A stretch of DNA of 39,960 bases from Treponema sp. (GCA_009785215.1 WQWU01000021.1:1-39960), one strand, 5' to 3'; counted from the stretch's first letter, positions 7,974-16,559 are shown. The notes: generated by a model not told the origin, from the letters alone. Numbers and translations are program-made.

Positions 7974-9515
7974 TTAAAATTCTACTGTCTTTGCAGCTTC
8001 AAATTCTTTTTCGATAGCTTCTGACGGTTTTTGTGTATTCAAGCTTACTATCAATATAACAAGACAAGAAATTATAAATGCAGGTAAAAGTTCATAAACA
8101 TTTACTACATCATGAAGCGGCTTGATAAAGTTACGCCAAATTAAAACAACGCTGCCGCCTGTAAGCATTCCTGCAACTGCCGCAGGGAAAGTAGTGCGCT
8201 TCCAGAAAAGCGAGAACAGAACAAGCGGACCAAACGATGCGCCAAGACCTGCCCATGCATACGCTACAACCTGAAAGATTGTTTCGTTACCTGTTGCCGC
8301 AACAATGATTCCGAATATTGTTACCATAAGCATTGTGATTCTTGCAATCCACATAACTTTTTTCTCGGAAGCATTTTTGTTAAAGATACCTTTATAAATA
8401 TCATTTGCAAGCGACGAAGATACTATCAATAAATATGAATCGCTCGAACTCATACTTGCTGCAAGAATTCCCGATATAACAATACCAGCCAACAGCGGCG
8501 GGAAGAAAGTTTGTGACATCAATATAAAAATACTTTCCGCTTCTTTTCCTGTTGCGTATTCACCGGTGAATATAGATCTGCCGATTATACCGATAGCAAC
8601 TGCGGCAACTTGCGCAATAAAAACCCAAGTAACAGCAATTCTAATTGATTGCTTTAAACTGGAAATTTTATTTACTGCCATAAATCGAACTAAAACCTGA
8701 GGCATACCAAAGTATCCAAGACCCCACGCCATCGTACTGATAATTGCAAGGAATGTTAAAGAATGTCCATCAGAAAAAATAGGCACGCCGTTTACACGAT
8801 CTACTTGTTCAGCAATTCCAAAGAAGGACATAAAGTTTGGAAATGCTTGAAGGTTTTCATAAATGCCGGAAAAACCACCCGCATAATGAATACCAAAAAC
8901 CATAACCAGAGTAAGTGATGTTACCATGAGCATACCCTGAACCATGTCCGTAACGCCGACAGCAAGGAAGCCGCCAATCAATGTATAAGCCAAAACAACA
9001 AGAGCGCCAATGATGATCATTATTACCATGTTAAAACCAAAAAGATGCTGGAACAAAGTACCTACAACAATAAATTGTGCACCAACATAGATCGAGAAAA
9101 ATAATAAACTGATAACAGCAGCGATAGCAAGCAATACACGTTTATCATCATGGAAACGCTTGCTGAAAAATTCAGGCAATGTAATTGCATTGTTTGCAAT
9201 CTGCGAATATGAACGCAGTCTTTTTGCAACTAAAACCCAGTTGACCCATGTGCCGATAAAAAGACCAAGTATTGTCCAGAATGCATCTGCAAATCCAAAG
9301 AAATAAGCAACACCCGGCAATCCCATTAAAAGCCAGCCTGACATATCCGACGCCTGAGCGCTTAATGCCGTTAACCACGGACCAAATTTACGTTTTGCTA
9401 AAAAATATTCCTCGGGGCTTTCATTTTTGTGACGCAAAGAATACCACAAACCCATGGTTATCATTGCAGCCATATACAATCCAAAACCTACTAACATTTG
9501 TACATTAGTTTCCAT
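7974..9515 (-). CDS. putP: sodium/proline symporter
   Basis: The 513-residue membrane protein is a sodium:solute symporter with about thirteen helices and PutP hallmarks: 'LSAQASDMSGWLLMGLPG' in the second helix (Na+ and substrate sites), 'YTLIGGFLAVGVTDMVQGMLM', and 'ILAASMSSSDSYLLIVSSSLANDI' containing the Na+-binding Ser region. It imports proline (possibly related solutes) with Na+ across the cytoplasmic membrane. Length fits PutP (about 500). The start has a strong GGAGG about 4 nt upstream. It is the first gene of a minus-strand row with the Fe-S aldo/keto reductase and an MFS transporter. No proline dehydrogenase is present in the window, so the substrate assignment rests on family resemblance. 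Confidence 0.93.
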   Translation of the reverse strand: METNVQMLVGFGLYMAAMITMGLWYSLRHKNESPEEYFLAKRKFGPWLTALSAQASDMSGWLLMGLPGVAYFFGFADAFWTILGLFIGTWVNWVLVAKRLRSYSQIANNAITLPEFFSKRFHDDKRVLLAIAAVISLLFFSIYVGAQFIVVGTLFQHLFGFNMVIMIIIGALVVLAYTLIGGFLAVGVTDMVQGMLMVTSLTLVMVFGIHYAGGFSGIYENLQAFPNFMSFFGIAEQVDRVNGVPIFSDGHSLTFLAIISTMAWGLGYFGMPQVLVRFMAVNKISSLKQSIRIAVTWVFIAQVAAVAIGIIGRSIFTGEYATGKEAESIFILMSQTFFPPLLAGIVISGILAASMSSSDSYLLIVSSSLANDIYKGIFNKNASEKKVMWIARITMLMVTIFGIIVAATGNETIFQVVAYAWAGLGASFGPLVLFSLFWKRTTFPAAVAGMLTGGSVVLIWRNFIKPLHDVVNVYELLPAFIISCLVILIVSLNTQKPSEAIEKEFEAAKTVEF

Positions 9516-9571
9516 AATTCCTCCATTTATTAAATATAATCTAGCATAAATCGATTAAATAATATATATAT

Positions 9572-10396
9572 ATGCTGATGAAAAGAATTTTTCCAGTGAT
9601 TAAAAATATTTTATTATTGTCAATAATATTTGCCGCATTATTTACGAGTTGTACAAGACAAAACTATCGAGATCTTACAATCGTAGACGGAGTTCTTACA
9701 GTCGGTGTAGAAATAGGATACCCTCCCATGGAATATTACGATACAGACGGAGTAACCCTTCTTGGTTTCGATATTGAGCTGACAAAAGCGCTGGCAGATA
9801 TTCTTGGGCTTTCAGTTAATTTTATTGATACAACATGGGATGGTATTCTTCCGGGACTTGATACAAACAGATATGACATTGCAGTTAATGTAACCATTCT
9901 CCCTGAACGGCAAGAAAGATATAATTTTACAAAGCCTTACATTGACAGTTCCATAGTTATTGTATCAACTGTAAATTCTTCCATTAACATTGAAAAAGCA
10001 GAAGATATAACAGGTTACAGAATTGCTTTCCAGGGAGATACAACTGCTCAGTATTTTACGGAAAGGTTAAGGGAACAGGGTATTAGATTCTCTTCCTTTT
10101 CATATGATAAAATAATAAATTGTTTTAATGATCTAACAATTGGACGTATAGATTTTGTTGTTACAGATAACATTGCAGCAAGCTTTTATACAGAAAAAGA
10201 AAACTCTAATTTTATAGTTCGATGGCAGGGCGAACCCGATGAGTTTATCGCCTTTTGCCTTAAAAAAGGAAATGAACCTTTAACTATCGCGCTTAATAAT
10301 GCGCTTGGTAAATTATTTAATAACGGAACAATACAGGAAATTTCCAAAAGAATACTTGGAAGCGGCATATCTCCGGCTATTCTCGAATTATATTGA
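9572..10396 (+). CDS. amino-acid ABC-type solute-binding lipoprotein
   Basis: The 274-residue protein starts with a lipoprotein signal peptide ending in the lipobox 'LFTSC', then a family-3 solute-binding domain: 'LTVGVEIGYPPMEYYD', 'LLGFDIELTKALADILGL', 'WDGILPGLDTNRYDIAVN', 'ERQERYNFTKPYI'. These proteins bind polar amino acids and hand them to an ABC permease, or serve as the sensor half of a signalling protein. No permease or ATPase gene adjoins it, so it is an orphan binding protein. Two in-frame ATGs (9572, 9578) have no Shine-Dalgarno; the upstream sequence is an AT dinucleotide run. The gene is divergent from putP and followed after 42 nt by a secreted protein gene. Confidence 0.88.
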   Translation: MLMKRIFPVIKNILLLSIIFAALFTSCTRQNYRDLTIVDGVLTVGVEIGYPPMEYYDTDGVTLLGFDIELTKALADILGLSVNFIDTTWDGILPGLDTNRYDIAVNVTILPERQERYNFTKPYIDSSIVIVSTVNSSINIEKAEDITGYRIAFQGDTTAQYFTERLREQGIRFSSFSYDKIINCFNDLTIGRIDFVVTDNIAASFYTEKENSNFIVRWQGEPDEFIAFCLKKGNEPLTIALNNALGKLFNNGTIQEISKRILGSGISPAILELY

Positions 10397-10421
10397 TATG
10401 AAATTATATATATGATACTAT
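10393..10421 (+). promoter_or_regulatory. sigma70-like promoter for the 10439 gene
   Basis: TTGATA (10393-10398) and an extended -10, TGA plus TACTAT (10416-10421), are 17 nt apart. The predicted start of transcription near 10428 coincides with the AGGAG ribosome-binding site, so the leader would be about 11 nt. Read by eye, not tested. Confidence 0.5.
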
Positions 10422-10438
10422 TTTTTCAGGAGATTTAC

Positions 10439-11296
10439 ATGAAAAATATTTTTAATATTATATGCTTCTTTTTATTGGCATTTATAACCATTCCTTTTGT
10501 TTCAGCGCAGACAAACGACGCAGGATTCAGAGGACAAAGTATGAACGGAGCAACAGGACTTTTTTCTATTCCTACAGGACGCATTGGATGGGAAGGGCCA
10601 AAAGATTTTGGGTTTGATATAGGTTACCGGGCTATAATAAATACTGACAGAGGAACAGCGCATATACCTGCGCTTACTTTTAGCTTGTTCAAATTTATCG
10701 AGTTATCTGCGGCGTTTGACATCCAGCCGAACATAAATTATTATCATCACCTGCATCATGAAAACCAGGATTTGCTTTTTGGAGCAAAAGTAAAACTGCC
10801 TACCGCTCAAGGCACTGCAGTAGCCATTGGCTGTAATATGCAGCTTATTAATTTAACCAACGACAGATTCAACTACAACGCATATCAGCCTTATGTGGCA
10901 ATTTCTTACAGAGGTACTTTCTTTACAATGCCTGCAGAAACAACAGTTGTGTTTGGTAAAACATTCTATTCAGGCACCCCTCATAATAACAGCGACATCG
11001 ATTTTGGAATGGGTTTTGACATCATTCTGTTCCCCGATGTTTTTGGAAGAGCCGTTCACTGGATAATAGACTTTGCCAATTTTGGTTACAGCGAAAATGC
11101 GTGGCCGAATCATTTAACAGCCCGCACCGGCTCTGCATGGCATCGCGGTGTTATGAATACAGGTTTCAGGCTGGATATATCTTCCATTCCTTCATTAAAT
11201 CAATATAAATTTTTATTGGACTTTATATTTAACGATCTCTTTGACGCTGGGCAAAGATCGTTTACTGTCGGCCTTGTTTTTGGAATTCAGCCATAA
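10439..11296 (+). CDS. secreted YjbH-like outer-membrane protein
   Basis: The 285-residue product has a clear signal peptide ending near 'FVSAQT'. The mature part opens with 'NGATGLFSIPTGRIGWEG', resembling the YjbH-type start in which a short segment about gaining a 'G-T-G-L-x-x-x-P-T' turn precedes a beta-rich body. It is rich in aromatic and Gly residues in alternating pattern and ends in 'RSFTVGLVFGIQP', compatible with an outer-membrane beta barrel. YjbH proteins are tied to exopolysaccharide export in other bacteria, but no such genes are here. AGGAG at 10428-10432 fixes the start at 10439 rather than at an ATG at 10412. The last 35 nt overlap the end of convergent gltX, an unusual arrangement. 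Confidence 0.7.
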   Translation: MKNIFNIICFFLLAFITIPFVSAQTNDAGFRGQSMNGATGLFSIPTGRIGWEGPKDFGFDIGYRAIINTDRGTAHIPALTFSLFKFIELSAAFDIQPNINYYHHLHHENQDLLFGAKVKLPTAQGTAVAIGCNMQLINLTNDRFNYNAYQPYVAISYRGTFFTMPAETTVVFGKTFYSGTPHNNSDIDFGMGFDIILFPDVFGRAVHWIIDFANFGYSENAWPNHLTARTGSAWHRGVMNTGFRLDISSIPSLNQYKFLLDFIFNDLFDAGQRSFTVGLVFGIQP

Positions 11297-12821
11297 CTCT
11301 CTCCAGCCGGTTCACACAGCATTCTGCTCCCAGAATGCGAAGTGAACCAAAAAGCGGAGGGCTGACACGGCTGCCTGTTATTGCAACACGTAACGGCATC
11401 ATTAAATCGCCAAGTTTTACTTCACGTTTTTCCGCTTCTGCCTTGATAATATTTTCTGCCTGTTCATCGTTCGGCGCTTCTGCCATAGATTTGATAATTT
11501 CTTTACCTATCTCTAAAAGTTTGATTGTCTGGGCATGATCACACTTTTTGGGAATGAACTCTTCCGCCGCAGGAATCTCGGGATCTTTAAATAGGTAAGT
11601 TATCTTCTCCGGCACTTCACTAAGAAAAACTAATCGCTCTTTAACCAATGCCATTGCCGCTGTAAAAATTTTAACCTGTTCTTCCGTTGGCTCTCTTCTC
11701 TCTTCACCCTTTTCCTCTCCGCGTCCTCCGCGCCTCTGCGTCTCCGCGAGAGATTCTTCTCTAAATAAATTCGCTTCTATTGCATACGGCAGACAAAGTT
11801 CCGCTAGTTCTTCATCGCTTTTCATTCTGATGTACTGTCCGTTGTACCATTCAAGTTTTTTATAATCAAAAACCGCTGGAGCTTTATTCAGTTTTTCCAA
11901 TGTAAAGCGCTGTGCAAGTTCATCCAAAGTGTATATATCTTTTCTCTCTTCGTAAGATGCCCCCAAAAGCGCAACATAATTTAACAGCGCGGCAGGAAGA
12001 TATCCCTGCTTACGGAACTCATCTATACTTGTTGCGCCGTGCCGCTTGGAAAGTTTTTTGCCGTCCTGCCCCATTACCATCGGAAGATGACAAAACTGAG
12101 GCGGCGTCCAGCCGAAAGCCTTGTACATAATCACATGAAGCGGAGTTGATGCCAGCCATTCCTGCGCGCGAAGCACATGGGTAATTTCCATTAAATGATC
12201 ATCAACAACGTTTGCAAGATGGTACGTGGGAAAGCCGTCGGACTTTAACAATACAGGATCGGGATTTACATCATCGTTTTTCCATTCAATATCGCCAAGC
12301 AAATGATCATTAAACTTTGTCGCTTCGCCAAGCGGAATTTTTAATCTTACAGTACAAGGTTCGCCTGCAGCAGCTTTTTTTGCAGCTTCGCTTGCATCGA
12401 TACTGCGGCAAAAACGATCATAACCAGTCTCGGAAGAATGTGCGGCTTCTCTTTGTTTGCGGACTTCATCAATGCGTTCTGCCGTGCAAAAGCAGTAGTA
12501 AGCCTGCCCTTTGTCTAAAAGTTCCTGTGCATATTTTTTATAATGATCTGTGCGTTCCGATTGAATATACGGAGCAAACGGCCCGCTATTATTTGGACAT
12601 TCATCCCATTTTATACCCAGCCATGAAAAAGTATCATAAAGGTTTTGCACATAACTTTCGTCAAAACGGGTTCTGTCTGTATCTTCCAGACGCAGAATGA
12701 ATTTGCCTTCTCCGTTTCCTGCAGGAGAATGTGCAAAAAGATAGTTAAATAAAGCTGTCCGTATCCCGCCAATGTGCTGAAGACCAGTGGGAGAAGGCGC
12801 ATAGCGGTCTCGTATAATCAT
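11262..12821 (-). CDS. gltX: glutamate--tRNA ligase
   Basis: The 519-residue enzyme charges tRNA-Glu with glutamate. It starts with 'RYAPSPTGLQHIGG', the class I HIGH-type motif at residues 16-19, and has the KMSKS-equivalent 'KKLSKRHG' near 255-262, followed by the anticodon-binding domain. It is slightly longer than usual because residues 357-378 are a charged, Arg/Glu/Gly-rich stretch with no counterpart I know in GluRS, encoded by repeat-like DNA (see the repeat entry). The start ATG at 12821 lacks a Shine-Dalgarno; TACAAT lies 7 nt upstream of it. Its 3' end overlaps the convergent secreted-protein gene by 35 nt, and it is divergent from the M18 aminopeptidase across 109 nt. Confidence 0.96.
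   Translation of the reverse strand: MIIRDRYAPSPTGLQHIGGIRTALFNYLFAHSPAGNGEGKFILRLEDTDRTRFDESYVQNLYDTFSWLGIKWDECPNNSGPFAPYIQSERTDHYKKYAQELLDKGQAYYCFCTAERIDEVRKQREAAHSSETGYDRFCRSIDASEAAKKAAAGEPCTVRLKIPLGEATKFNDHLLGDIEWKNDDVNPDPVLLKSDGFPTYHLANVVDDHLMEITHVLRAQEWLASTPLHVIMYKAFGWTPPQFCHLPMVMGQDGKKLSKRHGATSIDEFRKQGYLPAALLNYVALLGASYEERKDIYTLDELAQRFTLEKLNKAPAVFDYKKLEWYNGQYIRMKSDEELAELCLPYAIEANLFREESLAETQRRGGRGEEKGEERREPTEEQVKIFTAAMALVKERLVFLSEVPEKITYLFKDPEIPAAEEFIPKKCDHAQTIKLLEIGKEIIKSMAEAPNDEQAENIIKAEAEKREVKLGDLMMPLRVAITGSRVSPPLFGSLRILGAECCVNRLERVMAEFQKQGRQ
11688..11753 (-). repeat. repeat-like in-frame insertion within gltX
   Basis: This 66-nt stretch (22 codons, 'SLAETQRRGGRG...') has direct repeats of a GCGGAG-type unit on the coding strand: CGCGGAGACGCAG and GGCGCGGAGGACGCGGAGAG follow each other, then purine-only AGAG/GAAG repeats. 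Its GC content is far above the flanks and its purine bias is strong. From memory, CGCGGAGACGCAGAGG-like sequence is a dispersed short repeat in several bacterial phyla. The in-frame length suits an insertion tolerated in the anticodon-binding part of GluRS. Confidence 0.6.
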
Positions 12822-12846
12822 GGGATTTATTGTATCATTTTAAAAC

Positions 12847-12877
12847 GGTACCTGCTACCACTTTTTGGTAGTGTACC
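12847..12877 (+). promoter_or_regulatory. stem-loop in the gltX / M18 peptidase intergenic region
   Basis: An outer 5-bp stem (GGTAC 12847-12851 with GTACC 12873-12877) and an inner 6-bp stem (CTACCA 12855-12860 with TGGTAG 12866-12871) form a hairpin with a CTTTT loop and a small bulge. A further CGGTAC copy lies at 12887-12892. It could act in the 5' leader of the aminopeptidase gene or as a binding site for either divergent gene. Confidence 0.45.
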
Positions 12878-12889
12878 TGTGGAAAACGG

Positions 12890-12907
12890 TACGCTATATA
12901 TAGCGTA
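12890..12907. promoter_or_regulatory. 18-bp perfect palindrome, candidate operator
   Basis: TACGCTATATATAGCGTA is perfectly self-complementary and lies 23 nt upstream of the aminopeptidase start. Its centre (TATATA) could serve as a -10 box, which would place a dimeric regulator directly over the promoter. No regulator gene is adjacent, so the binding protein is unknown. Confidence 0.5.
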
Positions 12908-12930
12908 GGTAACTGTCACCAGGAGGGTAT

Positions 12931-14361
12931 ATGGCAAAAGAAAAACCAAAAAGCAAAAAAGATAAACTTTCTGACAAGCTTTTTTTTAAACAAAAAAACT
13001 GCTGGGAAGGAATTGACAAAAAAACAGAAAAAGAGATAGAAGATTTTGCCGCACAATACAAGTTATTTCTGGACATGGGAAAAACTGAACGCGAATGTAC
13101 CGAAATAATATGCGAACTGCTAAATAAAAACGGTTTTACAAATATCGAAACATTAAAGGAAAAAAAGCCCGCTCCTGGCATGAAAATATACCAAAACATC
13201 CGGGGGAAATCCGTCATTGCCGCCGTAATCGGAAAAAAACCCGCTGTAGAAGGATGTAATATTCTCGGAGCTCATATAGATTCTCCGCGCCTTGATTTAA
13301 AACAAAAACCGCTCTACGAAGATTCCGACCTTGCGCTTTTTGACACTCACTATTACGGCGGCATAAAAAAATACCAGTGGACAGCGATTCCGCTTTCCAT
13401 GCACGGCGTTTTTATAAATGAAAACGGCAAAAAGACAGTTATAAAAATCGGCGAAGAACCGGGCGACCCTGTCTTTACCGTCACAGATCTTTTACCTCAC
13501 CTTGCAAGAGAACAAATGGAAAAGAAAGCCTCGGCTGCTGTAGAAGGCGAAGACCTTGATATTCTTGCAGGTTCACGCCCTTATAACGACAAAGACGAAA
13601 AAGAAAAAGTTAAACTTCATCTTCTTGATCTCCTGAACAAAAAATACGGCATTACAGAAAAAGATTTTACCAGCGCAGAAATTGAATTTGTTCCCGCTTT
13701 TAAAGCAAGCGATGTCGGCTTCGACCGCAGTTTAATCGGCGCTTACGGACATGACGACCGCTGCTGCGCTTGGCCGGCTCTTCAGGCTTTATTAACTATT
13801 GCGCGCGAAAAATCTCTTCCGGAAAAATCAATCGTGTGCTACTTTTCAGATAAAGAAGAAACTGGCTCGGCAGGAAACACAGGAGCGCGCGCATTAAACT
13901 TTGAAAATTTCTTTGCTCTTTTGTGCAGCGGTTCGTTTGCAGATATGCGCCATTGCTTTACACGGTGTTCTATGCTTTCTGCCGATGTTAACGCAGCGTT
14001 TGATCCAACATACGCAAATGTATTTGACAAAAAGAACGCCCCGTACATTGGAAAGGGGATTGTCCTGGAAAAATACACAGGCTCCGGCGGCAAATACGGC
14101 GCAAGTGACGCCAATGCAGAATATTGCGCAAAGGTGCAGGCGATAATGAACCAAAACAAGGTTCAATGGCAATCCGGAGAACTTGGCAAGGTAGACAAGG
14201 GCGGCGGCGGAACAATCGCTTTGTATGCCGCCAATTTGGGCATGGATGTTCTGGATTGCGGCGTACCAGTGTTATCGATGCACTCACCCTTTGAAATAAT
14301 CAGCAAAATCGACCTTTATATAACGTACAAAGGATACACTGCCTTTTTGCGGGATGCTTAA
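12931..14361 (+). CDS. M18 family aminopeptidase
   Basis: The 476-residue enzyme is an M18 metallopeptidase (aspartyl aminopeptidase / aminopeptidase I type), which removes N-terminal residues from peptides in the cytoplasm. Zinc-site motifs are visible: H115 and D117 in 'GAHIDSPRLD', the 'DKEETGS' block with E309/E310, 'GAYGHDDRC' before it, 'DVNAAFDP', and the C-terminal His in 'VLSMHSPFE'. Length matches the bacterial ApeA/ApeB-like group (about 460-480). A strong AGGAGG at 12921-12926 precedes the ATG. The 5' region holds a hairpin and an 18-bp palindrome, suggesting regulated expression. The N-terminus is Lys-rich. It may recycle peptides released by the ClpA-dependent pathway further along, but that link is only inference. 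Confidence 0.94.
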   Translation: MAKEKPKSKKDKLSDKLFFKQKNCWEGIDKKTEKEIEDFAAQYKLFLDMGKTERECTEIICELLNKNGFTNIETLKEKKPAPGMKIYQNIRGKSVIAAVIGKKPAVEGCNILGAHIDSPRLDLKQKPLYEDSDLALFDTHYYGGIKKYQWTAIPLSMHGVFINENGKKTVIKIGEEPGDPVFTVTDLLPHLAREQMEKKASAAVEGEDLDILAGSRPYNDKDEKEKVKLHLLDLLNKKYGITEKDFTSAEIEFVPAFKASDVGFDRSLIGAYGHDDRCCAWPALQALLTIAREKSLPEKSIVCYFSDKEETGSAGNTGARALNFENFFALLCSGSFADMRHCFTRCSMLSADVNAAFDPTYANVFDKKNAPYIGKGIVLEKYTGSGGKYGASDANAEYCAKVQAIMNQNKVQWQSGELGKVDKGGGGTIALYAANLGMDVLDCGVPVLSMHSPFEIISKIDLYITYKGYTAFLRDA

Positions 14362-14375
14362 AATCCATTCTTTTA

Positions 14376-14404
14376 TTGCAGTATATTTTTCATTATGGTA
14401 TATT
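14376..14404 (+). promoter_or_regulatory. sigma70-like promoter for the GGDEF gene
   Basis: TTGCAG (14376-14381) and TATATT (14399-14404) are 17 nt apart. Transcription would begin near 14411, where the AGGAG ribosome-binding site starts, giving a leader of about 11 nt. Confidence 0.5.
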
Positions 14405-14421
14405 TGTTTCAGGAGCGGATA

Positions 14422-15849
14422 ATGAAGATTGAAAACCAGAGGGTCACACCCTCTGAAAGCCAGAAATTTCTGGGAAAGGGCGTTCCTTTGGAACAAACAT
14501 TTAAAAACTTATCTCCAGCCGCTGTTGCTGCCTTTCTTGTATCGATAGCATTCTGCGCTTTCTTAATCAGCGCTACAATAATAGACAGAAGAAATGTTGT
14601 AAAATTAAGAATGGAACAGCAAATATTTGACAGAGCGCACAAAATAAGCGATACAATTACAAAACTGTTATATAAAACACAGGCATTGTCTGCATTAATA
14701 GTCCATAACAGCACCGATAATTTTGATATTATAGCGCCGTCAATTGTAGATAACCCAACCATAAAAAATATTCTTCTGGCTCCCAACGGAATTGTATCAA
14801 AAGTATATCCTTTAGCCGGAAACGAAAATGTTATCGGGTTAAACTTTCTTGAAGAAGGATCCGGCAATTTAGAAGCCTTACTCGCAAAAGAACTGGGCGA
14901 TCTTGTTTTGGGCGGCCCATTCGATACAGTGCAGGGCGGACAGGCATTGGTTGGAAGAATGCCTGTGTATATAGAAACACCAGATAACCATCATCATTTT
15001 TGGGGGCTTGTATCTGTCACTTTAAAATTTCCTGATGTATTAGATTATGCAGAACTCGATATTTTCAGCACTTTTGGTTACACATATGAATTGTGGCGGA
15101 TTAACCCTGACACAAACGAAAAACAGGTTATAGCCGCCAATTATGAGAATTTAAATCCAAAATCCGAATTTATAGAAAGACCTGTAAACATTCTTAATGC
15201 TGAATGGTTTTTAAGAATATCTCCTGTACGCAAATGGTACAGCTACCCGGAAAATATCGCGCTGATTATAACAGGTTTTTGTTTTAGTCTTTTAGCTTTC
15301 TTTGTAATGCAAAATAATTTTCAGCTTAAAAACATGCAATCGGTCTTTGAACTTATGGCAATAACAGATCCTTTAACCGGAATATTTAACAGACGCCATT
15401 TTCTGGAGATAGCGCGCATCAGTATAGAAAAAGCAAGACGTCATAAAGAGAATTGTTTTTTTATAATGTTTGATATTGACAAATTCAAGCTGGTAAATGA
15501 TACGTACGGGCATCAGATAGGCGATAAGGTTCTTATGGATGTTACTACCAGAATAAAAGCCGATATACGTCCTTACGATTTATTTGCAAGATACGGCGGA
15601 GAAGAATTTATAATCTTTGCTTCGGGTATATCGATAAAAGAAGTATGTGATATGACAGAACGCCTGCGGGTAAGCTTATGCGATAGAAAATATGAATACG
15701 AAAATATCAGCATTGAATCTTCTGCAAGTTTTGGAATAGCGCATATGTACGATTACAATCTGGAAAAAGCCATAAAGCAGTCAGACGAAGCGCTGTATAC
15801 GGCAAAAAGAAACGGACGTAATTGCGTTGTTTTTTATAAATCGCTGTAA
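14422..15849 (+). CDS. membrane diguanylate cyclase (CHASE-GGDEF)
   Basis: The 475-residue protein makes the second messenger c-di-GMP from two GTP. A first membrane helix (about residues 34-55) and a second (about 277-297) bracket a periplasmic sensor that reads like a CHASE domain ('KLLYKTQALSALIVHN', 'GPFDTVQGGQALVGRMPVY', 'FWGLVSVTLKF'). The cytoplasmic GGDEF domain begins at 'DPLTGIFNRRHF', has 'FDIDKFKLVNDTYGHQIGD', and the active-site signature GGEEF at 392-396. An RxxD inhibitory site (RPYD, 383-386) sits the usual five residues before it, so product feedback inhibition is expected. AGGAG at 14411-14415 selects this start over an ATG at 14395. The periplasmic ligand is unknown. Confidence 0.93.
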   Translation: MKIENQRVTPSESQKFLGKGVPLEQTFKNLSPAAVAAFLVSIAFCAFLISATIIDRRNVVKLRMEQQIFDRAHKISDTITKLLYKTQALSALIVHNSTDNFDIIAPSIVDNPTIKNILLAPNGIVSKVYPLAGNENVIGLNFLEEGSGNLEALLAKELGDLVLGGPFDTVQGGQALVGRMPVYIETPDNHHHFWGLVSVTLKFPDVLDYAELDIFSTFGYTYELWRINPDTNEKQVIAANYENLNPKSEFIERPVNILNAEWFLRISPVRKWYSYPENIALIITGFCFSLLAFFVMQNNFQLKNMQSVFELMAITDPLTGIFNRRHFLEIARISIEKARRHKENCFFIMFDIDKFKLVNDTYGHQIGDKVLMDVTTRIKADIRPYDLFARYGGEEFIIFASGISIKEVCDMTERLRVSLCDRKYEYENISIESSASFGIAHMYDYNLEKAIKQSDEALYTAKRNGRNCVVFYKSL

Positions 15850-15851
15850 TT

Positions 15852-16559
15852 TTAATAACGGAATACGCGGTATTTTTTTAGAAGTGCAAGGAAATCTGTC
15901 CGTATCATTTCCTCGCCGCCAAGACTGATTAAATGTTTAGAAGGAACCTGACAGTCAATAAAAGCAACTCCATGATCAAACATTATCTGCGCAAGGCTTA
16001 GAAAAGCCGCCTTGGATGCATTTGTTCTTTTTGCAAACATCGATTCACCGCAGAAAGCTCTGCCCAGCAATACACCGTAACAGCCTCCGGCTAGCTCCCA
16101 TTCATCTCCTGTATCTGTTAGATGCCAGGCTTCTGCAGAATGCGCCCAGCCAAGGCGGTGAAGTTCCATATATGCATCAATTATATCTTTCGATATCCAT
16201 GTTCCATCTTGTTTATACCTGAATATTTCTGCACATCCTTTTATTACGCCCTCAAAATTTTCATCATAGGTAATTTTAAACACACCTTTATTTAAAACCT
16301 TTAACATGGAAGAAGATATCCGCAATTTTCCGGGAAAAATTACACAGCGTGGATCCGGCGACTGCCAAATGACAGGTTCCCCCGGCCCATACCACGGAAA
16401 AATACCCTGCTCATAAGCCGAAAGCAAAAGCCCCGGCGAAAGGTTTCCGCCGATAGAAATAATATCATCATTCCACTCTTTGGGATCGGGAAACTGAAAA
16501 TGCATTTTTTCATTTAAATACGGAAAATCCGGATCAGGGCCTGAACGATAAGAAGCCAC
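15852..16559 (-). CDS. aat: leucyl/phenylalanyl-tRNA--protein transferase
   Basis: Aat transfers Leu or Phe from aminoacyl-tRNA to proteins with N-terminal Lys or Arg, creating N-degrons for ClpS. Family marks are 'FPDPKEWNDDIISIGGNLSPGLLLSAYEQGIFPWYG', given here as a region at residues 25-65, 'WQSPDPRCVIFP', 'TWISKDIIDAYMELHRLGWAHSAEAW' region, 'GGCYGVLLGRAFCGESMFA' region and 'FIDCQVPSKHLISLGGEE' near the end. The proposed start is a GTG at 16559 that overlaps the clpA TAG (TAGTG), giving 235 residues and keeping the N-terminal 'FPYL' seen in treponemal homologues; a TTG at 16577 or the ATG at 16505 are alternatives. Translation is likely coupled to clpA. Confidence 0.93.
   Translation of the reverse strand: MASYRSGPDPDFPYLNEKMHFQFPDPKEWNDDIISIGGNLSPGLLLSAYEQGIFPWYGPGEPVIWQSPDPRCVIFPGKLRISSSMLKVLNKGVFKITYDENFEGVIKGCAEIFRYKQDGTWISKDIIDAYMELHRLGWAHSAEAWHLTDTGDEWELAGGCYGVLLGRAFCGESMFAKRTNASKAAFLSLAQIMFDHGVAFIDCQVPSKHLISLGGEEMIRTDFLALLKKYRVFRY

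Noticed and set aside
9560..9572. AT dinucleotide run before the binding-protein gene
   Set aside because: Short microsatellite; could be phase variable but is too short and common in AT-rich DNA to claim.
12317..12700. 127-codon plus-strand frame opposite gltX
   Set aside because: It lies fully within a clear essential gene on the other strand and reads as non-protein.
13839..14287. Antisense frames opposite the M18 gene
   Set aside because: The sense gene is unmistakable; the antisense frames are rich in Cys and Arg and have no RBS.
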